Below, piece by piece: positions 16,658 to 24,136 of a stretch of 41,955 nucleotides of DNA; the first letter of the stretch is position 1; each line of letters begins with the position of its first letter. The position numbers were made by a program, and so were the translations under genes. The stretch is taken from assembly GCA_024636775.1 (NCBI GenBank), contig JAGXGP010000151.1:1-41955 (forward strand), written 5' to 3'. Below the pieces are notes generated by a model that ran no database searches, was not told the origin of the DNA, and saw only the letters and a list, made by a program, of their open reading frames with translations. Source of the DNA: Hydrogenophilales bacterium (GTDB lineage Bacteria > Pseudomonadota > Gammaproteobacteria > Burkholderiales > Thiobacillaceae).

Positions 16658-17944
16658 ATGGCAGACAAAGGCTCAAGCGACAAACTACTTTATTGCTCCT
16701 TTTGCGGCAAAAGCCAGCATGAGGTGCGCAAGCTGATTGCTGGGCCATCAGTGTTTATCTGTGATGAATGCGTGGAGTTGTGCAACGACATTATCCGCGA
16801 GGAAATCCAGCAGGCTGACAACCAGAAGGGCTCGAGCACAGATTTGCCGACGCCCCATGAAATCAGCGGCAAGCTTGATCAATACGTGATCGGTCAGGCC
16901 CAGGCAAAAAAATCGTTGGCAGTCGCGGTATACAACCACTACAAACGTCTGCGGAATAACACGGGTAGCGGCACCGCAGGTGCCAATGAAGTCGAGTTGG
17001 CGAAGAGCAACATATTGCTGATCGGACCAACCGGCTCGGGAAAAACACTGCTGGCACAAACGCTAGCACGACTGCTAAACGTTCCGTTTGTGATTGCTGA
17101 TGCAACCACCCTGACTGAAGCCGGTTACGTGGGTGAAGACGTCGAAAATATCATCCAGAAACTGCTGCAGAAATGTGATTACGATGTGGACAAGGCCAAG
17201 CAGGGTATTGTTTACATTGACGAAATCGACAAGATTTCGCGCAAGGCTGATAACCCCTCGATTACCCGCGATGTGTCGGGCGAAGGCGTGCAGCAGGCGC
17301 TATTGAAGTTGATTGAAGGCACGACGGCCTCGGTGCCGCCGCAAGGTGGACGCAAGCACCCGAACCAGGAGTTTGTCCAGGTTGATACCAGCAACATCCT
17401 GTTCATCTGTGGTGGCGCGTTCAGCGGGCTGGAAAAAGTCATTCGCGGCCGTACCGAAAAAGGCGGCATTGGTTTCGGTGCGCAGGTCAAGAATGTCGAC
17501 GATACCAAGCGTGATGTCGAACTGCTGCATCAAGTAGAACCCGAGGATTTGATCAAATATGGTTTGATTCCGGAATTTGTCGGCCGTTTGCCGGTTGTGG
17601 CAACACTGGACGAACTCGACGAGACTGCTTTACTGCAGATACTGACCGAGCCGAAAAACGCGCTAACCAAACAGTTTGCAAAACTGTTCAAAATGGAAGG
17701 TGTCGATCTTGAGTTCCGCGAAGATGCGCTCGCCGCAATCGCCAAGCGGGCACTGGCACGGCGAACCGGTGCGCGCGGTCTGCGTTCAATTATCGAGCAT
17801 TCTCTGCTGGATACCATGTATGACCTGCCGTCCCTTAAAGGCGTCAGTAAAGTGGTGGTAGACAGCAATCTGATTAACGGCGAAGGCAAACCCCTGCTGA
17901 TTTATTCCGAGCAAGGGGAAGAGCCGCTGGCTGCCGGCGCTTGA
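16658..17944 (+). CDS. clpX: ATP-dependent Clp protease ATP-binding subunit ClpX
   Basis: ClpX unfolds substrates and feeds them to ClpP. The 428-residue AAA+ protein has the N-terminal zinc domain (CSFCGK...CDECVELC), Walker A GPTGSGKT (from residue 123), the pore loop GYVGEDVE, Walker [11 protein letters not shown], the [13 protein letters not shown] region and the sensor-2 arginine in [10 protein letters not shown]. Thirteen bases separate it from clpP, with AAGGAAC as ribosome site. A stem-loop follows the stop and abuts the lon promoter. Confidence 0.97.
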   Translation: MADKGSSDKLLYCSFCGKSQHEVRKLIAGPSVFICDECVELCNDIIREEIQQADNQKGSSTDLPTPHEISGKLDQYVIGQAQAKKSLAVAVYNHYKRLRNNTGSGTAGANEVELAKSNILLIGPTGSGKTLLAQTLARLLNVPFVIADATTLTEAGYVGEDVENIIQKLLQKCDYDVDKAKQGIVYIDEIDKISRKADNPSITRDVSGEGVQQALLKLIEGTTASVPPQGGRKHPNQEFVQVDTSNILFICGGAFSGLEKVIRGRTEKGGIGFGAQVKNVDDTKRDVELLHQVEPEDLIKYGLIPEFVGRLPVVATLDELDETALLQILTEPKNALTKQFAKLFKMEGVDLEFREDALAAIAKRALARRTGARGLRSIIEHSLLDTMYDLPSLKGVSKVVVDSNLINGEGKPLLIYSEQGEEPLAAGA

Positions 17945-17949
17945 CCCCC

Positions 17950-17982
17950 GAAGGCTGATGGGGAACTGTCAGCCTTCTTGAA
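17950..17982 (+). terminator. Stem-loop after clpX
   Basis: GAAGGCTGA (17950-17958) and TCAGCCTTC (17969-17977) form a 9-bp stem with a 10-base loop, followed by a modest T-rich stretch TTGAATTTCT. It is a plausible intrinsic terminator. Its right edge is shared with the -35 of the lon promoter. Confidence 0.55.
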
Positions 17983-18004
17983 TTTCTAACTATGCCCCCC
18001 AATT
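17977..18004 (+). promoter_or_regulatory. Sigma-32 (heat-shock) type promoter of lon
   Basis: CTTGAA (17977-17982) and CCCCAATT (17997-18004) with a 14-base spacer match the RpoH consensus CTTGAA-N13-17-CCCCATNT. Lon is a classical heat-shock gene, and the site is about 57 bases from its ATG. The start would fall near 18012. Confidence 0.6.
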
Positions 18005-18060
18005 AAGGTTGTGCGTGGTTGAATGCCGCGCATCTTTTCCTTAACCCTGACTAGGAAATC

Positions 18061-20478
18061 ATGATGAGCGACAACGTATCCAAAGAACAGATTGATCTGC
18101 CGCTGTTGCCGCTTAGGGATGTGGTGGTGTTTCCACACATGGTCATCCCGCTGTTTGTCGGCCGCCCGAAATCGATCAAAGCGCTGGAAACCTCAATGGA
18201 ATCCGGCAAGAGCATTCTGTTGGTAGCCCAGAAAACGGCCGCGCAGGACGATCCTACCCCGGAAGACCTTTACGATACCGGTAGCGTAGCCACCGTGTTG
18301 CAAATGCTGAAATTGCCCGATGGCACCGTCAAGGTGCTTGTTGAAGGCAATCAGCGAGCACGTGTGATTGATGTAACCGACACAGGCACCCATCTCACTG
18401 CACGCGCTGAAATCCTGCCTGCTGAGGGTGAGGAACTGGTTGAAGTCGAGGCGATGCGTCGCGCTTTGCTGACGCAATTCGACCAATACGTCAAACTGAA
18501 CAAGAAAATTCCGCCAGAAATCCTGACTTCACTATCAGGTATTGATGAAGGTGGGCGTCTGGCCGATACCATCGTTGCCCATCTGCCGCTGAAGCTTGAA
18601 CAGAAGCAGGAAGTCCTGGAGATGATCGGTGTTAACAAGCGCCTGGAACATCTGCTCGGGCTGCTGGAAGGCGAGTTGGATATCCTGCAGGTCGAAAAGC
18701 GCATCCGTGGTCGCGTTAAGCGTCAGATGGAGAAAAGCCAGCGCGAGTATTATCTCAATGAGCAGGTTAAAGCGATTCAGAAAGAGTTGGGCGATATCGA
18801 AGAAGGCGCCGAGCTTGAGGATTTGGAAAAGCGCGTCAAGCAGGCCAGCATGTCCAAGGAAGCCGAAGCCAAGGCGATGGGCGAGTTGAAGAAGCTGAAA
18901 ATGATGTCGCCAATGTCGGCCGAAGCCACCGTGATTCGCAGCTATATTGAAGCGATGGTCGGCTTGCCGTGGAAAAAGAAAACCAAGATCAGCAAGGATC
19001 TGGCCAAAGCCGAAAAGATTCTGGATCAGGACCACTATGGCCTCGACAAGGTCAAGGAGCGCATCCTGGAGTACCTCGCAGTGCAACAGCGGGTCGACAA
19101 GGTGAAGGCGCCGATTCTTTGTCTGGTTGGGCCTCCGGGTGTAGGTAAGACCTCACTGGGTCAGTCCATCGCGCGTGCGACGAATCGCAAATTCGTCCGC
19201 ATGGCGTTGGGTGGTGTACGCGACGAATCTGAGATCCGCGGCCATCGCCGCACCTACATAGGTTCGATGCCAGGGAAAATCCTGCAAAGCCTGACAAAGG
19301 TCGGCGTGAGGAATCCTCTGTTTCTGCTCGATGAAGTCGACAAAATGGGACAGGATTTCCGAGGCGATCCATCGTCAGCGCTATTGGAAGTGCTCGACCC
19401 TGAACAGAACCATACTTTCCAGGATCATTACATCGAGGTCGAATACGACTTGTCTGATGTGATGTTTGTCGCGACTGCCAACTCACTCAATCTGCCAGCA
19501 CCTTTGCTGGACCGGATGGAAGTGATTCGTTTGTCGGGTTATACCGAAGATGAAAAAATCAATATCGCCGAGCGTTATTTGGTTGAGAAGCAACTCAAGG
19601 TGAACGGTATCAAGGAGAGTGAGCTCGCTATTGCCGAGTCTGCCATCCGTGACATCGTGCGTTACTACACGCGTGAGGCAGGCGTGCGCAGTCTCGAGCG
19701 AGAAATTTCAAAAATTTGTCGCAAGGCGGTTAAAGCCCTGCTGTTGAAAAAAAGCAGCAGAAAAATTACAGTCACCTCGCGTAATCTGGAAAAGTATCTC
19801 GGCGTGCAGCGGTTCAGCTTTGGCATCGCGGAAAAGAACAATCAGGTCGGTCAGGTTACCGGTTTGGCGTGGACCGAAGTGGGCGGGGAGTTGCTGACCA
19901 TTGAGGCGGTATCTTTGCCTGGACGTGGCAAGATGACGACTACTGGCAAGTTGGGTGAGGTCATGCAGGAATCGATACAGGCCGCACTTTCTGTTGTCCG
20001 TTCACGTGCGCGCAAGCTCGGAATTCGCGAAGACTTCTACCAGAAACGTGATATCCATATTCACCTGCCTGAAGGCGCAACACCAAAAGACGGACCCTCT
20101 GCGGGCGTTGCAATTTGCACTTCGATGGTGTCTATTCTGACGAATATTCCCGTGCGGGCAGATGTCGCAATGACCGGAGAAATCACTTTGCGCGGCGAAG
20201 TTTTGCCTATTGGTGGCCTCAAGGAAAAATTATTAGCCGCACATCGCGGTGGAATTAAAACAGTTTTGATTCCACAAGAAAATGTTAAGGATCTGACTGA
20301 AATTCCGGACAACATTAAAAACAAGCTCGATATTCATCCTGTCAAATGGATTGACCAAGTTCTTGAATTGGCACTGGAACATGTTCCTGAGCCTTTACCG
20401 GAAGAGCCTGAATCCGAGACCCCGGCAATCGCTGTGCCAGATGAAGATGAGACTACAGCAGCGGCGCTAAAACACTGA
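18061..20478 (+). CDS. lon: Lon ATP-dependent protease
   Basis: Lon degrades misfolded and regulatory proteins in the cytoplasm. The 805-residue protein has the LON substrate-binding N-domain ([23 protein letters not shown]), a coiled-coil middle, an AAA+ module with Walker A GPPGVGKT (357-364) and Walker [10 protein letters not shown], and the protease domain with Ser680 in [10 protein letters not shown] and Lys723 in [10 protein letters not shown] as the catalytic dyad. Two tandem ATGs open the frame; AGGA lies eight bases before the first. The tail after VPEPLPEEP is acidic. It has its own heat-shock-like promoter and a strong terminator. Confidence 0.97.
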   Translation: MMSDNVSKEQIDLPLLPLRDVVVFPHMVIPLFVGRPKSIKALETSMESGKSILLVAQKTAAQDDPTPEDLYDTGSVATVLQMLKLPDGTVKVLVEGNQRARVIDVTDTGTHLTARAEILPAEGEELVEVEAMRRALLTQFDQYVKLNKKIPPEILTSLSGIDEGGRLADTIVAHLPLKLEQKQEVLEMIGVNKRLEHLLGLLEGELDILQVEKRIRGRVKRQMEKSQREYYLNEQVKAIQKELGDIEEGAELEDLEKRVKQASMSKEAEAKAMGELKKLKMMSPMSAEATVIRSYIEAMVGLPWKKKTKISKDLAKAEKILDQDHYGLDKVKERILEYLAVQQRVDKVKAPILCLVGPPGVGKTSLGQSIARATNRKFVRMALGGVRDESEIRGHRRTYIGSMPGKILQSLTKVGVRNPLFLLDEVDKMGQDFRGDPSSALLEVLDPEQNHTFQDHYIEVEYDLSDVMFVATANSLNLPAPLLDRMEVIRLSGYTEDEKINIAERYLVEKQLKVNGIKESELAIAESAIRDIVRYYTREAGVRSLEREISKICRKAVKALLLKKSSRKITVTSRNLEKYLGVQRFSFGIAEKNNQVGQVTGLAWTEVGGELLTIEAVSLPGRGKMTTTGKLGEVMQESIQAALSVVRSRARKLGIREDFYQKRDIHIHLPEGATPKDGPSAGVAICTSMVSILTNIPVRADVAMTGEITLRGEVLPIGGLKEKLLAAHRGGIKTVLIPQENVKDLTEIPDNIKNKLDIHPVKWIDQVLELALEHVPEPLPEEPESETPAIAVPDEDETTAAALKH

Positions 20479-20500
20479 GGTTTGTCAGCCAATACGCTCG

Positions 20501-20528
20501 AATCCCGCGCCAGTCGCGGGATTTTTTT
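20501..20528 (+). terminator. Intrinsic terminator of lon
   Basis: AATCCCGCG (20501-20509) and CGCGGGATT (20515-20523) form a GC-rich stem with a 5-base loop, running directly into seven Ts. It lies 22 bases after the lon stop codon. Confidence 0.9.
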
Positions 20529-20537
20529 GTCAATAGC

Positions 20538-20568
20538 CCGCAAAACCGCTTGACACAAGGTTTTGCGG
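20538..20568 (+). promoter_or_regulatory. Inverted repeat over the hupB -35 (candidate operator)
   Basis: Ten-base arms CCGCAAAACC (20538-20547) and GGTTTTGCGG (20559-20568) match perfectly around an 11-base centre containing the -35 TTGACA. Binding there would block RNA polymerase. The binding protein is unknown; the motif is not one I recognise. Confidence 0.5.
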
Positions 20569-20579
20569 ATTGCTATAAA
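20550..20579 (+). promoter_or_regulatory. Sigma-70 promoter of hupB
   Basis: TTGACA (20550-20555) is a perfect -35; TATAAA (20574-20579) follows after 18 bases and is preceded by TGC, an extended -10. The transcript would start near 20586, about 40 bases before the GTG of hupB. This looks like a strong housekeeping promoter, as fits an abundant nucleoid protein. Confidence 0.8.
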
Positions 20580-20626
20580 AGCGCCCACAGGGTTTTCCTG
20601 TGCCACTTGAGTGAAGGGGACAACAC

Positions 20627-20899
20627 GTGAACAAATCCGAACTGATTGATGCCATCGCCGACTCGGCTGATGTTTCTAAAGCAGCAGCCGGTCGCGCGCT
20701 GGACGCGACAGTTGAAGCCGTGAAAAAAGCGCTGAAGAAGGGTGACATGGTAACGCTAGTAGGTTTCGGCAGCTTTTATGTGGGTAAGCGCGCAGCTCGT
20801 ACTGGCCGCAATCCGCGAACTGGCGCAACCATCAAGATCAAAGCAGCGAAGGTTCCGAAGTTCCGCGCTGGGAAGGGCCTGAAGGATGCAGTTAATTAA
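20627..20899 (+). CDS. hupB: DNA-binding protein HU-beta
   Basis: HU is a small dimeric nucleoid protein that bends DNA nonspecifically. The 90-residue product begins [24 protein letters not shown] and carries the beta-arm signature [21 protein letters not shown]. The start is GTG behind AAGGGGA. The lon-hupB-tRNA-ppiD order is widespread in beta- and gammaproteobacteria. Confidence 0.97.
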   Translation: MNKSELIDAIADSADVSKAAAGRALDATVEAVKKALKKGDMVTLVGFGSFYVGKRAARTGRNPRTGATIKIKAAKVPKFRAGKGLKDAVN

Positions 20900-20918
20900 T
20901 AAAAAATGCATTTAGCGT

Positions 20919-20948
20919 TTGGCAAGATCGGTGAAAAGGTTGTAGAAT
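20919..20948 (+). promoter_or_regulatory. Promoter of the tRNA-Val/tRNA-Asp transcript
   Basis: TTGGCA (20919-20924) and TAGAAT (20943-20948) are 18 bases apart; the -10 ends 13 bases before the mature 5' end of tRNA-Val. The start would be a few bases upstream of the tRNA. Confidence 0.55.
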
Positions 20949-20961
20949 CTCGGTCTTCGTC

Positions 20962-21037
20962 GGGTGCTTAGCTCAGCTGGTAGAGCGTCGCCCTTACACG
21001 GCGAATGTCGGGGGTTCGAGCCCCTCAGCACCCACCA
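20962..21037 (+). tRNA. tRNA-Val (UAC anticodon)
   Basis: A 76-base cloverleaf with a fully paired acceptor stem (GGGTGCT with AGCACCC), anticodon loop CTTACAC carrying TAC, T loop TTCGAGC, and encoded CCA. It sits 49 bases before tRNA-Asp, and both are followed by one terminator, so they are probably one transcript. Confidence 0.97.
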
Positions 21038-21086
21038 GTAGGGAAACTCAGTAGTAAAAAAAGCCGCACGATTTTTGTGCCGCAAG

Positions 21087-21163
21087 GGAGTGGTAGTTCA
21101 GTTGGTTAGAATACCGGCCTGTCACGCCGGGGGTCGCGGGTTCGAGTCCCGTCCACTCCGCCA
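21087..21163 (+). tRNA. tRNA-Asp (GUC anticodon)
   Basis: A 77-base cloverleaf with acceptor GGAGTGG paired to CCACTCC, D arm TAGTTCAGTTGGTTAGAATA, anticodon loop CTGTCAC carrying GTC, T loop TTCGAGT, discriminator G and encoded CCA. Confidence 0.97.
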
Positions 21164-21170
21164 ACACTTA

Positions 21171-21197
21171 AAAGGCGAACGCAAGTTCGCCTTTTTT
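21171..21197 (+). terminator. Intrinsic terminator after tRNA-Asp
   Basis: AAAGGCGAAC (21171-21180) pairs with GTTCGCCTTT (21185-21194) around a GCAA tetraloop and continues into a run of Ts. Confidence 0.9.
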
Positions 21198-21211
21198 CAT
21201 TTCTGCGTTTG

Positions 21212-21290
21212 TTGATACTGCAATAAAATAAAACGCATTAATTAATCTCACTTGGTGAGACGTGAAGCGCAAAGTGCGCGAAAATTCACG
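21212..21290 (+). promoter_or_regulatory. ppiD leader: AT-rich promoter region and stem-loops
   Basis: A TTGATA at 21212-21217 is followed by an AT-rich stretch with no single clear -10. Downstream are a 6-bp inverted repeat TCTCAC-TTG-GTGAGA (21246-21260) and a longer two-part stem: CGTGAAGCGC (21261-21270) pairs with GCGC (21276-21279) and TTCACG (21285-21290), with a five-base bulge. The role of these structures is unknown. Confidence 0.35.
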
Positions 21291-21317
21291 ATAACGTTTT
21301 TTCTGGAGTGGACGATC

Positions 21318-23213
21318 GTGCTTGAAGCTATTCGTAAGCATGCAAAAGGCTGGTTGGCAAAAGTGATCCTGGGTTTGATCATCGTGACCTTTGCCCTGTT
21401 CGGGGTTGATTCCTACATGAAGGACGATGGCAGTGGTGGTGTGGTGGCCGAAGTCGGCGATGTGGGGATTTCAAGTCAAGAGCTGACGCAAGAAGTCCAG
21501 GCCCAGACTGACCGCATGCGCGAGTCATTGGGACCTGCCTTCGACCCGGCGGTATCCGAAACGGCAGACTTCCGCAGACAGGTGCTGGATAGCTTGATCG
21601 AACGCAAAGCCTTGTTACAGGAAGCGCAAAAGCTAAAATTTATGGCACCTGATGCCTATCTGGCATCCATACTGGGACAAATCCCGGCATTTCAACAGGA
21701 CGGTGCATTCTCGCAACAACGCTATGAAGCAGTGCTGCTTCAAAACAACCGGACGCCGGTCCAGTTTGAAAATGAACTGCGACAAGCTTTCATGCTTGAG
21801 GCGATTACCAGCCCGGTATCGCTTGCGGCATTTCCGTCTAATACCTCGATGAAACAGATTGCGGGATTGGTCGCGCAGCAGCGAGAGATTTCCTGGGTGG
21901 ATCTGCCTACGGCATCCGTGGCATCACAAATCAAGGTCACGCCTGCAGACATCGAGCGTTATTACGCCGCCAACAAAGCCGAGTTCACCGAACCTGAACA
22001 AATTCGGACTGAATATCTCGTGCTCGACAAGGGCGCAATCGCAGCGGGTTTGACTGTAAGCGAGCAGGCTGTTGCGGATTATTATGCTTCGCATGCAGCC
22101 CAGTTTGGTCAACCCGAACAACGGAGTGCCAGCCACATTTTGATTGCTTTCGATGCCAATGCGGATGCGGCTGTACGTGCCAAAGCCAAGGCAAAGGCCA
22201 CAGAAGTGTTTCAAACGCTGAAAAAGACGCCAGATCGTTTTGCTGAGCTGGCACGTACGCTTTCGCAGGACCCTGGGTCCGCAGCGCAGGATGGCAGCTT
22301 GGGCAGCTTTGGGCGCGGCATGATGGTCAAGCCTTTCGAGGATGCCGTGTTCAGCATGAAACCCAGCGAAATTCGTGGGCCGGTTGAAAGTGACTTCGGT
22401 TATCACATCATTCGTCTGGACAGTATCCAGCCAGGAAAAACCGCACCGCTTGCGGAAGTACGTTCTGCCGTGGTTGCTGAGTTACGTAAGCAGCAGGCTC
22501 AGAAGGCCTTTGCCGGTTTGGCCGACAACTTCAGTAATCTGGTTTATGAGAGCGCATCCTCGTTGCAGCCTGCAGCAACCGCAATCAAGCTGACCATTCA
22601 GCAAGGTGGCTGGATGTCCCTGAAAACGGCTCAACCTCCGCTGGACCATCCGGGTTTGCTTGCGGCATTGTTTAATCCGGACTCGATCAAGTCCAAGCAA
22701 AATACCGAGGCATTTGAGGTCAAGCCAGGTGTGCTGGTGGCAGCTCGAGTAGTTGAGCATCGCCCGGCCCGACTGCTGCCGCTTGCGGACGTTTCTCCTG
22801 CGATTGAATCCCGTCTCCTGGTTGAGCAACGCACGCGTTTGCTGACTCAACTCGGACAAACTACGATTCAGGCATTGGTAAAAGGAGAAGAAAAAAACTT
22901 AGACTGGTCTGCATTCCAGGTGGTGAGTCGTCAGCCTTCCGCTGTCTTCGATGCGGCTGGCGCTAAAGCGGTGTTTCGGGTCAGGACTGACAAGCTGCCA
23001 GCTTATGCCGGCTTTGTGCATCCAAATGGTTCGTATCGTATCGTGCGGGTTACGCGTGTCGTAGAAGCGCCTGCACAGGATCCGATGCTGTTGTCATCAA
23101 TTGGATCCGGGGTGACGCAGGCGTTGCAACGTGCGGACCTGCAGGCGATGACTGATCTGATTATGGCGGGCCAGAAAGTGACCATCAAACCCAATGCGAT
23201 TGAAGGGCGATAA
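21318..23213 (+). CDS. ppiD: PpiD-type periplasmic folding factor (SurA_N and parvulin domains)
   Basis: PpiD is an inner-membrane-anchored periplasmic chaperone near the Sec exit. The 631-residue protein has a short cytoplasmic N-terminus (LEAIRKHAKGWLAK), one membrane helix (VILGLIIVTFALFGV), a SurA_N-like region, one PpiC/parvulin domain (SASHILIAFD ... FAELARTLSQDPGSAAQDGSLGSFG ... FGYHIIRLDSI) and a long C-terminal part. The GTG at 21318 is chosen because it follows GGAG and gives the exact family N-terminus; the frame extends upstream without a homologous sequence. In E. coli the parvulin domain of PpiD is inactive; activity here is not judged. Convergent with fabI. Confidence 0.93.
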   Translation: MLEAIRKHAKGWLAKVILGLIIVTFALFGVDSYMKDDGSGGVVAEVGDVGISSQELTQEVQAQTDRMRESLGPAFDPAVSETADFRRQVLDSLIERKALLQEAQKLKFMAPDAYLASILGQIPAFQQDGAFSQQRYEAVLLQNNRTPVQFENELRQAFMLEAITSPVSLAAFPSNTSMKQIAGLVAQQREISWVDLPTASVASQIKVTPADIERYYAANKAEFTEPEQIRTEYLVLDKGAIAAGLTVSEQAVADYYASHAAQFGQPEQRSASHILIAFDANADAAVRAKAKAKATEVFQTLKKTPDRFAELARTLSQDPGSAAQDGSLGSFGRGMMVKPFEDAVFSMKPSEIRGPVESDFGYHIIRLDSIQPGKTAPLAEVRSAVVAELRKQQAQKAFAGLADNFSNLVYESASSLQPAATAIKLTIQQGGWMSLKTAQPPLDHPGLLAALFNPDSIKSKQNTEAFEVKPGVLVAARVVEHRPARLLPLADVSPAIESRLLVEQRTRLLTQLGQTTIQALVKGEEKNLDWSAFQVVSRQPSAVFDAAGAKAVFRVRTDKLPAYAGFVHPNGSYRIVRVTRVVEAPAQDPMLLSSIGSGVTQALQRADLQAMTDLIMAGQKVTIKPNAIEGR

Positions 23214-23228
23214 CGGATCGGCTGAATC

Positions 23229-23259
23229 AAAAAACGCGCCTTCGAGGCGCGTTTTTTTT
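23229..23259. terminator. Bidirectional terminator between ppiD and fabI
   Basis: A-run, ACGCGCCT, TCG loop, AGGCGCGT, T-run: a stem at 23235-23251 flanked by six As and eight Ts, so both converging transcripts end in a hairpin plus U-tract. Confidence 0.9.
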
Positions 23260-23279
23260 GAGTTTGGTGAAGGATGAGA

Positions 23280-24062
23280 TCAGTCAACACCACCGGCAGT
23301 GGTGTTGAATCCTGCGTCGACGTAAGTGATTTCTCCGGTGATACCGGAAGCCAGATCACTCAACAGGAAGGCGGCGGCATTGCCCACTTCATCGATTGTG
23401 ACGTTGCGACGGAGCGGTGCATTCCTGGCGACGAGGTCGAGCTTCTCGCTGAATTTTGCGATCCCGCTGGCGGCCAGCGTCTTGATCGGGCCAGCCGACA
23501 CCGCGTTAACGCGGATACCCTTGGGGCCCAGGCTTTGCGCCATGTAATAGACGTTGGATTCGAGACTGGCCTTGGCCAGGCCCATCACGTTGTAATTGGG
23601 AACTGAGCGAATAGAGCCGAGGTAGGACAGCGTCAGCAAGGCTGCTTTGCGGCCTGCCATCATCGGCAGGGCGGCTTTGCCCAGCGCTGCAAAGCTGTAG
23701 GAGCTGATGTCATGCGCAATTCTAAAGTTTTCGCGGGTGACACAATCAAGGTAGTCGCCCGAAAGCGCTTCTCTTGGCGCAAACGCTACAGAATGAACCA
23801 GGCCATCCAAGCCATCCCAGTGTTGTCCAAGTTCGACAAACAATGCATCGATTTCCTCATCGCTTCCAACGTCACAGGGGAATACCAATTTGGAGTCAAA
23901 TTCCTTGGCGAACTCGGTGACGCGGTCCTTGATACGCTCGCCCTGATACGTGAAGGCCAATTCGGCGCCTTCGCGCTTGCAGGCCTTGGCAATCCCATAT
24001 GCGATGGAACGATTGGAAATCACGCCGGTGATCAGTAAACGCTTGCCTGCAAGAAATCCCAT
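23280..24062 (-). CDS. fabI: Enoyl-[acyl-carrier-protein] reductase (NADH)
   Basis: FabI performs the last reduction of fatty-acid elongation and is the target of triclosan-type inhibitors. The 260-residue SDR-like protein starts [25 protein letters not shown], the FabI variant of the nucleotide loop, and has [36 protein letters not shown] with the Tyr-x6-Lys catalytic pair, and [11 protein letters not shown]. It ends convergently with ppiD and is divergent from the ABC-importer operon. Confidence 0.96.
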   Translation of the reverse strand: MGFLAGKRLLITGVISNRSIAYGIAKACKREGAELAFTYQGERIKDRVTEFAKEFDSKLVFPCDVGSDEEIDALFVELGQHWDGLDGLVHSVAFAPREALSGDYLDCVTRENFRIAHDISSYSFAALGKAALPMMAGRKAALLTLSYLGSIRSVPNYNVMGLAKASLESNVYYMAQSLGPKGIRVNAVSAGPIKTLAASGIAKFSEKLDLVARNAPLRRNVTIDEVGNAAAFLLSDLASGITGEITYVDAGFNTTAGGVD

Positions 24063-24091
24063 GATGGTCTCGAAGAGTTGAGTAGCCAGTG

Positions 24092-24097
24092 ATTATA
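24092..24097 (-). promoter_or_regulatory. -10 element of fabI promoter
   Basis: TATAAT on the minus strand, 30 bases before the fabI ATG, is a perfect -10. The -35 at the expected distance is weak (AGCACA). It lies head to head with the putative promoter of the divergent importer operon. Confidence 0.45.
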
Positions 24098-24101
24098 ACG
24101 G

Positions 24102-24130
24102 CTGACGTTGGCGCTGTGCTTGGGTACACT
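24102..24130 (+). promoter_or_regulatory. Candidate promoter of the ABC-importer operon
   Basis: CTGACG (24102-24107) and TACACT (24125-24130) are 17 bases apart. The transcript would start about at 24137, the first ATG of the binding-protein gene, implying a leaderless or nearly leaderless mRNA. Confidence 0.35.
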
Positions 24131-24136
24131 GGCGGG

